Source: Adiantum capillus-veneris (lineage: Eukaryota; Streptophyta; Polypodiopsida; Polypodiales; Pteridaceae). From it: a stretch of DNA of 64,000 nucleotides. The position numbers and the translations under genes are program-made. The stretch spans positions 128,836,074 to 128,900,073 of the forward strand of contig CM043962.1 in NCBI GenBank assembly GCA_014529385.2, given 5' to 3'. Below, in pieces: positions 55,204-64,000 of the stretch. Position 1 is the stretch's first letter; each line of letters starts with the position of its first letter. The notes beneath the pieces are model-generated. The model did not search any database. It was not told where the DNA came from and saw only the letters and a list, made by a program, of their open reading frames with translations.

Positions 55204-57649
55204 GATACTCGAGGAGTTTCGAAAAAAACAGTCTCTCATGTTCTCCTATACAAGTAGGAACCACCAGGATGTCTTAAAGCTAAGCGGCTGTATTTTTGGT
55301 TTGCCACATTTTTGGTTGTGAATCACCTCTTTATCAGTCAGACTAATACAGTCAATTTATATTTTGTGGTCCCTTGACAATTTATATTTTGTGGTCTCTT
55401 GACAAAATTCAAGTTGGATTTTTAGAACACACTTGTGATGTGATGTGGGTGAGACGTAAATATTTTGTACAGATTTGGGGATTGAATTGAAATTTCAAAT
55501 AAAAAAACCTTTTGAGTAGCTATGAACCATAGAAGAGTAGGAAGTAAGAATTTTTCCTGTTAGGAAATGTTTGTTTTCCAAGCTAGGATTTTTTTGGGAC
55601 TATTAAGGAAATAGGGTGGAAAGTCGGTGCAATGTCTCCTTGAAATTTCCTTGTCGATCAAAATTTGCCAATATCCTCGTGACAAGCTTTAGGCTCTCAT
55701 TTGCTTGGTTATTATTTACATGAAGGGCTGGCTTTTCATTGTCACTAAGGGAGAAGAAAAAGTTAAGAGAGAGAACCAAGTGCAAGGACATTGTAAGAAG
55801 GGACAGATTGTGCACAAGGGAGTGTAAGGTGAGAAGTTATAGATGTGTTAATGAGGGTAGAATGTGTGATGCATGCAAGGGGATTTCCCACCATGAGAAA
55901 ATACTAAGACCAATGTGAACGGACATGGTGAGTAGATATGGTGTGGCTTGGCCCGGTGTGATCTTTATCTTTTCTAAAAAATTCTATCATTTTATTCTTC
56001 TGTTTTCTAAAAATAATAAAAAAAATAGCCACTTTCTTCTAAAGTAAAAAATGCTCATTTTTTTCACAAATTAGAGCAATGTTTTGATATAATGTAAACT
56101 TGTTTTTTTTTCATTTGATGCCCCGTGATTGTGCAAAAATGCTCATTTTAGACCAATTTACACAAACAAAAATTAAGCACTTGATAGCATCCTAGCAACT
56201 TCAAGCACAATCAAACACTAATTAGTGCACATTTGTGCTCATTAATTGCACAAAATTTCTAATCAAAACTTCCACAACGTAAGGGAAAGATTTTGAAATT
56301 ATCAGAATTTTTTATAGTACTATTATGTATACACAAGATGTTTTGGAGAAAATTTGATAGCATGTCACAATTTGGCCTTAAACTTGAGATTATCTAGCGA
56401 TGGATGATAAAATCATATTGATGCACACCCCATTGTCGTTACATTATCATTGACCCCTTGAAAGCCAACATAGGAATGACAACATGAACAACAACACTAA
56501 GAAATGTATTTAATGGACATGACCCAAATTATTAATATCTCTTCCATGCGGCATCAAATGCACATGGCATGAAAAATTACCCAAATTTATAGATTTACAT
56601 TGTGTTTGTGCATGTGTCCATGCTCACATATTCCGGTTATTAGTGTAACGTTCTTTGTTTGAAAATAAGAATTTTGATTACACTTTCTTTGGAGCTTGAT
56701 TTTCAAGGTGAACAATTAGGCAATTTAGTTATAAATCTTGACAAATACCCTAGATTTTGACATGAATCCCGAGATTGTTCATTTAGTTTGCCCTTGAAAT
56801 ACATGGCCAAGAAAATGGTTTTGCAAGTAGTGGTGTGTGTGTGTGTATGTGTGTCCAAATCCAAGCACATATGCTTGCAATCAATATAAAAGAGTCAACA
56901 ATTGGTAAGTCCATTAGAATGCACTTGTACAAGTACATGAAGTAAAAAACTGCTTGGCAGACCAATGTCAGTGGTTTTGATTCACTAGCAAAGAGTCAAA
57001 TTGGAAAATAATCCTCTAAACATAGAGGGATAAGCATTTCATCAAGTCTCAAACCCTGTTGAGGAGGAACATGGATTCCAATTCATGTATCCTAGAAAAT
57101 TGAAGAAACTGAAGACCTAATAACCCCATTAGTGTTATACACACAGTGCAATCACCTAGTCGAAGATCACGCCAAAAGTTTAGAAAAGTTGGACTGTGAT
57201 CCAATAATTTTATCAGATAGGGACAAAGATGATACCACAGGTAGTCTGGTCATATGAAGTCCATTACAATTAACTCTACAAAAATGGATGTTCAATCAGT
57301 ATATTCTCCATACAAATATTGGAAAAGCCACATGAGAATGAAAAGCAGCAACCATGGCTGTAGAGCTCTCACAAGCTCAAGAGCAATCGTAACAACACAA
57401 AGGAGAGGAAGCTCTCAATAATGGAGCCAAACAAAAGCCCTTCAATTAGTTTAGGCAAATCAGTGTTGTTCAACAAAGTCTTTGAACCACTAGATGCTTT
57501 ATTGCAAGCATATGAAGCTAGACGTAAGACCAACCAAATGCTAGAGCAAAATGGATGACATATCCTTACACAAAAATTGTGGAACAAAGGTGAGAAATGT
57601 GTAAGAAGTTGATAGAGACTGTACAAGCCTTGATGGAACTCCATAGCAA
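55204..57649. other. H3 3' flank, then no gene recognised
   Basis: The first 300 bp are the likely 3' UTR of the H3 gene, with TATTTTGTGGTC repeated at 55360 and 55386. The rest is AT-rich with a short (GT)n at 56831-56852. No coding motif is seen. Confidence 0.5.
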
Positions 57650-58030
57650 AATGAAACAAAATGGTTAAGAGGTGAACTCAATACATCTAAGGACAAAACG
57701 AAGGGAGTATCCTTTCAAAAAAAAGTAGAACTATAATAACAAAGAAACATGGAAATAGAAACTCAACCACAAAATGTTAATGAGTCAAAAACACAACTGG
57801 AAAAACAACCACAAACCTTGGTTGAACCCAAACCTCAAATCAACGAATGAGTGGTTGCAAACACCCAAAATGACAATTGGTCATATCTGATAGCACCTCT
57901 CCCAGAAATGGAAGAACCATGGCCAAATGAATTATGGGAAGCCATTAGAAGTTCAAAGAAGGGTCAATCCATCCCAATCTCCAAAATAAACATGGAACAT
58001 GAGCATCTAAATCTTGATATCTAGTCTCTC
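57650..58030 (+). pseudogene. Possible retroelement coding remnant
   Basis: The plus strand reads METQPQNVNESKTQLEKQ, a stop, then LIAPLPEMEEPWPNELWEAI. The Gln/Lys-rich then Pro/Glu-rich composition is like linkers of gypsy gag-pol proteins, but no diagnostic motif is present. Confidence 0.25.
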
Positions 58031-58300
58031 TATGGTTACATGGGATATGTTGCTTCAAGAGAAAGTAAACCTTGTACCTTGAGAACCTTACCCTCATACA
58101 AGAGAGCATGATGCCAAATTAGAAGTCAAGATCGTACCATCACAATGGAAGGCAATGTCTAAAATGATTGATTCAAGAATTTTATAGGAATTGATGTCTA
58201 CACCCACCCTGTCATGCCAAGGGTAGGACTAGGAGGGTACGGCCCTTGCAAAGTGCCAGACACACTTTGCAGTATAGGGATCTATATATAGTTAAGAGCC

Positions 58301-58470
58301 AGAGGGCCAAGGGCCTATATATGGGACTATTGGGTGGTTTTTCACAAGTCTCTCTCCCCTCTGACTTACACTGGTATCATAGCTCAGAGGGCCAAGGGCC
58401 TATATATGGGACTATTGGGTGGTTTTTCGCAAGTCTCTCTCCCCTCTGTCTTACACTGGTATCAGAGCTC
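58301..58470 (+). repeat. 85-bp tandem duplication spanning LTR end and primer site
   Basis: Units at 58301-58385 and 58386-58470 start AGAGGGCCAAGGGCC and share GGGACTATTGGGTGG. Each ends in a primer-binding site: TGGTATCATAGC at 58372 and TGGTATCAGAGC at 58457. Confidence 0.9.
58457..58468 (+). promoter_or_regulatory. Primer-binding site of a plus-strand LTR element
   Basis: TGGTATCAGAGC is a perfect initiator tRNA-Met site after CTTACAC. It is followed by a purine-rich leader and the (CT)n tract at 58536. Confidence 0.8.
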
Positions 58471-58534
58471 AGGGGAGGGGGGATCTATGGAGGAGGGGAG
58501 AAAGCATTGCATGGAAAAAGGCATGGCTTTCCAT

Positions 58535-58535
<1 letters not shown>

Positions 58536-58622
<87 letters not shown>
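58536..58622. repeat. (CT)43 microsatellite in an element leader
   Basis: A perfect tract that starts 68 bp after the primer site. An equivalent tract stands at 61331 in a related leader. Confidence 0.95.
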
Positions 58623-58626
<4 letters not shown>

Positions 58627-61252
58627 GGTGGGCTTGGGCCGTGAAGGTCATGGGCATGACGGCTTAGTAGGCCAAAGATGAAGAAGACAAAACCGCGTGG
58701 GCAAAGCCGCTTAGAAAAGAAGGCAACCTATTGACCATGCACCAAACCGGGTGTTATCTAGCTCTATGAGATCGTGTTGCCGAGGGCAAGGCAACCCGAC
58801 ACTACATTGATGGCGTTTGGAGTTGGTAGCACGTGCTTTGGGCCTCCATCTCTCTGCGCAGGTGGCCACTGTCGACTGGTGAAGCTTTACTTCTTTTCTA
58901 AGTGTTCTTTTCTCATTTTGGCCACCCAAGCTGATTTACAGTAATGCAAGTTTAAGGGAGGGTGCCCACAGTCAGTCCCCCCCACCCTCTTCTTGCTTGA
59001 TCGGCAAAGCAAAGGCAAGTCAAGCCTCCATAGTTGAGGCAACGATAGCATACACACCAAGGCCAACCCATGATTTTTTTGAAATTTAAAAAAAAAGTCT
59101 ATAAAAAAATCAGAGTACAATACATGTTTTTAAGAAGTTGAGGTTTTGATTCTTAATAAATGACCAATGCCTATAAGCATTTGGGATATTTGTGTGGCGG
59201 TTTTGAACTGCAGAAAATCAAAATTTTGAAGCCTTGGGTATTGTGTGCCTCATGATCAACAGCCGACAGTCATGGTTACAAGCAATTATGCAAGTTTGAG
59301 CAAGATCTCATGCATGGCTACAATAAGGCCAAGAAAGGGTGATGAAGACCATTACAATCACATGCATTGGTCATGCAAGACATGTGGGCAACAAGCAACG
59401 ATGTTTGACAACAAAATTTATCGATTCTCTTCTTGATTGAAATTCATTTGATTATTATGATGGCAAGGCCAGTTGGCATGAGTACTTCATGAGATACGCA
59501 ACTGATTTTTACTTCTATTGAGAATGTGCTTGATAGTTATGGCATGCAACAAACCTATGTGCTGCCATGTACGTTCTTCCTTAATTGTGCAATTTTAGCA
59601 CTGTAAACACAAGCAAGACTTGTGAGAAAGAACCGCAATGGTGCCAAATGATCCTAAGAAACCATGCAAGACATTTGATTATGTTTGGATTAAGGAGCAA
59701 GGCTCCATCTATCGTTGCTAAAGGGAAATTTCCTCTTGAATCGGACTCTATGGGATCCAAGATTAGGATAATTGGTAGGATCAAAGCGATTTCTCTAACA
59801 TTTTTCAACATGTCTCACAAAAACAAGGTAACTTCTTTCCAATGTTTTATTAATTGATTATACTCTTAGCTGATACAGGTAGGCAAGGTTGCCTAGCTGA
59901 AAAAGCAGGTCAAGTATGACATGTGATTTGTACTGCACAGATACTCGGTAAGGCCGATCATGAATTACAATTCTGCGAACTTAAGTCTGATGCAGTAAAA
60001 AATGGTCATCCTCAACTCATTGTCGGCAAGATAGATCCAACGGGATTCCAAGGGTAAATGCAACCAGTATTGGACAAGTACGATTTTTTTGTGTAATTAC
60101 TATCAAATGCTTCCAGCGTGGCATCATACTTGACAAGGTTGACAATCTCTAGGGTTAATTTCCTTCTAAATCTGTTTAATATGACAATGCCATAAGATGC
60201 ACCATGGTACATCAATTTTAACTAGGGAGCAAGGCTCCATACAAGGATGCTCAAGAAGCACCTTGTGTAGTACGTCGGCCAAAATCTCTTTGATATGTCC
60301 TTTTTGTTCTATCAAGAGGAGGGGAAAAGCATGGATTCCAGGAGCACGGCTAAATGCATTGGGTGCATAATCACTCCAAAGCCATTACAATTTTCTAGAG
60401 TGCAGAAAAATAAGTACATGAAGTACATTGAAAGCACAATCATGTCACAGGATGCTCCGACTTCTGAAGCTAGGGGCGGTGGTTACAAAAATTGCTAAGC
60501 ACCTTAAATTCAAGTTTCCATTTTGAACTTATTTCATTTTGCAAGATCGTGCAATGCCAATTTGACAAGCAAATGTTGCTTCGATCAAGCAAAGACTGGC
60601 AGCTAGAATGCATTTGATAGCTCAGCTTTAGGAGGCATTTCTTGTTACAACATTGGACAATCTCATGCTTCTAAATAAGCTGCATGATTTGGCAAGGTCG
60701 TTCCTCTAGAAAAGATCGACAGTGTCGATTCTCTTTTGCTTTGACAATTGTGTGTCACCACGCAGAGCACCTGTTAGCTACGAACACTAAATTTTTGTTC
60801 TTCTCATCTTCTAGATGCACTTATGCGAAGCAAGGCTTCACTTTAGGTCATTTGTCCTAGAAGCTTCCAAAGTTTGGAATATGCTAGTAGCATAAAAACT
60901 TGGGAAAACTTGGGTGCTTTGACAAAATTTATGCGAAGCAAGGCTTCTATTCCATGCCACAATATTAACCTTTGATTTAGGATCAAGCATAATGGCACAT
61001 ACATTTGGCAATAAGAGGATATAAGCTCACAATTATGGTTTGCATTGACGAGCTGTGATGTATCCATGCCAATACACATCATGCAAGGCACATATGGCAT
61101 CTTCTCACATTGTGGAGACCATCATTGAAGCCAAGGGCTTATCACACTATTTTTTTGCTAATGCATATTTCAATAAGTGTTCCTAGGCCTTTGCACGCAG
61201 GAAATTTGGGCATGTGCATTTACGAGTTATCACAACTAAGATGTACCCCAAA
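58623..61252. other. No gene recognised
   Basis: This would be the interior of the element whose primer site lies at 58457, but no gag or pol motif is visible. The phrase GCAAGGCTCCAT or GCAAGGCTTC recurs several times (about 59699, 60230, 60832, 60942). Confidence 0.4.
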
Positions 61253-61328
61253 GAGTATTAGAGCTCAAGGAAAAGTGGAGCTATGGAGGAGGGGGAAAGA
61301 CTTGCATGAGCTTTGCATGCCTATGCAT

Positions 61329-61408
<80 letters not shown>

Positions 61409-61462
61409 TCAAGCATGGAAACAAAGCTGCCATAGTGTGGATCTCTCTCTTGGCATGAACTC

Positions 61463-61533
<71 letters not shown>
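61253..61533 (+). repeat. Second copy of the CT-tract leader
   Basis: AGTATTAGAGCTCAAGG and GTGGAGCTATGGAGGAGGGG correspond to TGGTATCAGAGCTCAGG and GGATCTATGGAGGAGGGG at 58457-58500. They are followed, as there, by a (CT)n tract (61331-61404). A second (CT)n tract occupies 61466-61533. Confidence 0.75.
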
Positions 61534-61535
<2 letters not shown>

Positions 61536-62199
61536 AGGCTACGAGGCTGCTAGGGCTTTTTGCGAGAACGATTGCTTACAAAGAAAAGAGGCCATGGTGG
61601 ACTTGCATGATTTGTGGCGGGAGTGCTACCAAACAAGGTCGCCCCAATGAGTGAGGTAATTTTTCCTTCTCCTGCGAACACTGTTATGGATTGGACTGTG
61701 CAACGCAAGTGGTTTTTCTCTCTGAGCACGGATTTTTCAAGAAAACAATGTGTTTTTATATATATAATTTTAGCAACAGGGCACCCTATTTTGGGCACCC
61801 TCTCCAGATAAGGGCGGTAACCCACGATAAGCAGCAACAGAGTTGGGCATTTTTGGCACGATGGAGTGAAGCCATTGAAGCTTTGCCACTTTGACATGGA
61901 TAATTTTCCAAATCTGCAGCTATAGCAAGCAAAAAATAGATGCAACATTTGAGCATGGCTTCAAGCAGGCAAGGCCATCCGAGGATGGATGGCCCTCAAG
62001 GCCGCATGTGTTGGCCATGCAAGGCATGCAAATAGTAGGGTTTGCAATCACTTGACGCCGACCAAATCGGCTACCTCATTGTTGCAGGATGTTTATTGTG
62101 AAGTTGCACAACATTGCAGAAATAATAGGATTGGCAAAGGCTCTCGAAGCTCTCAAGTTTTGACATGCACAAGCTTTCATCGAAAAGCAACTTGATCTT
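61534..62199. other. No gene recognised
   Basis: No coding motif is seen on either strand. Confidence 0.4.
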
Positions 62200-63440
62200 C
62201 TTTGCAATGGTTTCATTATACATATAGAGACATTGCTTGCGAGGTTTTGCATCGCTCTTAAAGGGTGTTGTTTGCTGACAAATGTCTCAATTTACACCCT
62301 TAAGATCTTTGTAGGACCATGCAAACACATCTCTATATTCCTTGAGCATGGCTACAAGAGCTGCTCTCCCTCCTAAGTGCGGTCAATGGCAATATATGTA
62401 GGTTTTGATTCCTCTCTTGGTTCAACTAAATCTATACACTTTGCTTTCTCAACACCATCATAAGGTGTACCTAGTCCTTTAAGTTCCTGCATTGTTTATA
62501 AAACTACTATCTTTTGATCTTGTATTGTGTATATCTTGTAGTGAGAGGATATGTCAAGTTGATCAGTGTATGATCCCTCTTCACTGTTCATCTCAATTGT
62601 CCAAACCTCTTTTAATGTTTGTTTCAATGTTTTTAAATTTTTGCTATGCTCAGTTTTTGTCATCATAGATGACGTGCCTTTGGTTTTTGAGTTGCTTCTT
62701 TTCTTAGGATTTTTCATCTTTGTTGAAGCAGATCTCACAAATCTCCTTGTGATTTCGTCCTTCACACAATGTGTTGCTCTTACAAGCATCAAATACTACC
62801 TTTTATTCCTCATAAGAGGCATAGGTTTTCCTCTGATTTTGCTTTTCCTTCTTCACTTGTTTTGCGCGATACCTTTCTTGTCTTTTGGGTTTTTTAGTTA
62901 GGAAAATCATAGAAGATTGACTCTTCTCCTTTTGGTTTTGTTTTGTTTTTAGAGCTACTTGTTAGCTCATCATCTAAATCTGTCTCTGGAAGTTCATTAT
63001 CTTGTGAATCTTGGATTTCTTCCATGTTTTTGTTGCCCAAATCCTTAATGGAAATCTAAAAAACTATACATTTATAGTCAACCATTTCTTGTGTATCTAA
63101 ATGATCGATCTCTGACCATGATTCCATGATAATAATCACCATCTAAAAAGGGTGCTATATTGTAGCCCTCTTTATCACAAAATTTCATTGGGATTACCTT
63201 ATTTACACATACATTTGGAGTAGCCAATATTTGATTTCAGTCAAAAGGCTCAAACAATTCCACGAACAATGATTCCGAGATATAATCCTTATTCTCTGCT
63301 AGTCTCTTTAGGATAATATCTTCTCTCGCCAAGCTCTCATACTCGGAAGCTCGAAACATTCAAAGATGTGCTTTAGTCGATAGCCATGCAGGCATCTCTT
63401 GCTCATTGACCATTGCTGAGTCAAATTCCTCCCTAGGAGT
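62200..63440 (-). pseudogene. Ty3/gypsy linker and start of reverse transcriptase, decayed
   Basis: Reading leftwards, a basic region (62792-62640, KNPKKRSNSKTKGTSSMM) leads to a line near 62440-62360 that resembles the conserved stretch before the gypsy RT (IDLVEPREESKPTYIAID). Fragments of the following conserved region appear near 62340-62280 in shifted frames. The position, to the left of a protease on the same strand, fits gypsy order. The remainder (62900-63440) is not recognised. Confidence 0.5.
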
Positions 63441-64000
63441 CTAACTAACATCTATGTAGCTATGGTCTTTTACATTGATCCTCGTCATAATCTCTTTGTG
63501 CATCAAGTAGATGTGGTCGTAGCCCCAATCTTGTACCATTTTAATTTGATGCATAAATGGTCTCCCTAAAATGATATCAAAGTTGTTGCCCTTACAAAAA
63601 TCTACTATTGGGAAGGTATGTTTGTACTCTATTCCACAAGAGGTTACCACAATCTGTTCCAACATACCTACATGTCTCTCAACATAACCCTGCAAGTTGT
63701 AATTTCATTCTTGTTTTCTTGAGACATGGTCTTCCCAATTTCTCCCATGTCACTTTGGTGGCAATGGCCACTTCAGCCCCACTATCAAGTAGAGCAATCA
63801 TTTTTATCCCTTTATGTTTCACTAGCAAGGTGGTATTCTGTTCTTCTCTTTCACAATAGTCACCCCTTGTTTACAAGTATTGATTTTGCTTTTGATTTGT
63901 CTTGTGTCATTTTACCTATTTGACTCTCTAAGGGGATGTCTTGAAGAGGAATTTTCAATCCCATCTTCTCTAAGTTTTTTGCCCACCTCTCTCCATAGAT
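63441..64000 (-). pseudogene. Ty3/gypsy protease, frameshifted
   Basis: From about 63800 leftwards the minus strand reads MIALLDSGAEVAIATKVTWE, an intact retropepsin active site. After a frame change it reads GMLEQIVVTSCGIEYKHTF, NNFDIILGRPFMHQIKMVQ and WGYDHIYLMHKEIMTRIN. ILGRPF is the normal C-terminal protease motif. It is closely related to the fragment at 51590-52508. The window ends upstream of it, so gag is not visible. Confidence 0.8.

Noticed and set aside
57369-57659. Minus-strand 96-codon frame
   Set aside because: Neither strand gives recognisable motifs and the frame has no similarity to neighbouring elements.

Overview
The window looks like nuclear DNA of a land plant, and almost all of it is retrotransposon. 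The host is indicated by one intron-containing histone H3.3 gene of plant type, several LTR elements whose primer-binding sites match plant initiator tRNA-Met, and very many (CT)n, (CA)n and (TA)n microsatellites. I cannot name the species. The H3 protein carries the plant H3.3 residues T31, H87 and L90 but F41, which leaves a seed-free vascular plant or another early-diverging lineage open. There are no bacterial features, no CRISPR array and no rRNA gene.

Layout. 1-1200: decayed Ty3/gypsy gag (minus). 1541-2510: truncated copia leader and a possible LTR. 2599-9561: a complete but dead Ty1/copia element (minus, 'copia A') with a Ty3/gypsy RNase H/integrase fragment inserted between its protease and integrase. 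10.8-14.2 kb: a broken gene for a long coiled-coil protein of unknown family (minus). 17.6-18.9 kb: gypsy integrase followed by a retropepsin-like domain. 18.9-19.6 kb: a partial copy of a chromovirus LTR. 20-31 kb: dense microsatellites, Helitron-like termini and a 1.4-kb tandem duplication. The second copy of that duplication is interrupted by a compact 3.4-kb copia-derived element (26337-29734) with intact LTRs, primer site, target-site duplication and one uninterrupted 562-codon ORF. 31.2-31.8 kb: a short retroposon with an 18-bp target duplication, then a tRNA-derived SINE candidate.

32987-41395: a full chromovirus (minus) with 1.63-kb LTRs, inserted into the integrase of an older plus-strand gypsy element whose halves lie at 32280-32986 and 41396-41680. 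42-44 kb: two more LTR ends with primer sites. 45860-50950: a second copia element (plus, 'copia B') with a truncated 5' LTR and a few disabling lesions. 51.6-52.5 kb: gypsy protease fragment. 52704-53106: a MITE-like inverted-repeat element. 54287-55203: the histone H3.3 gene, the only convincing host gene. 58.3-61.5 kb: two copies of an LTR-element leader with long (CT)n tracts. 62.2-64.0 kb: gypsy protease and start of reverse transcriptase (minus).

The most interesting items are the compact single-ORF copia derivative, the repeated placement of CT tracts beside primer-binding sites in otherwise different LTR families, the integrase-then-protease order near 18 kb, and the unidentified coiled-coil ORF. 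All family calls come from motif reading, not database searches.
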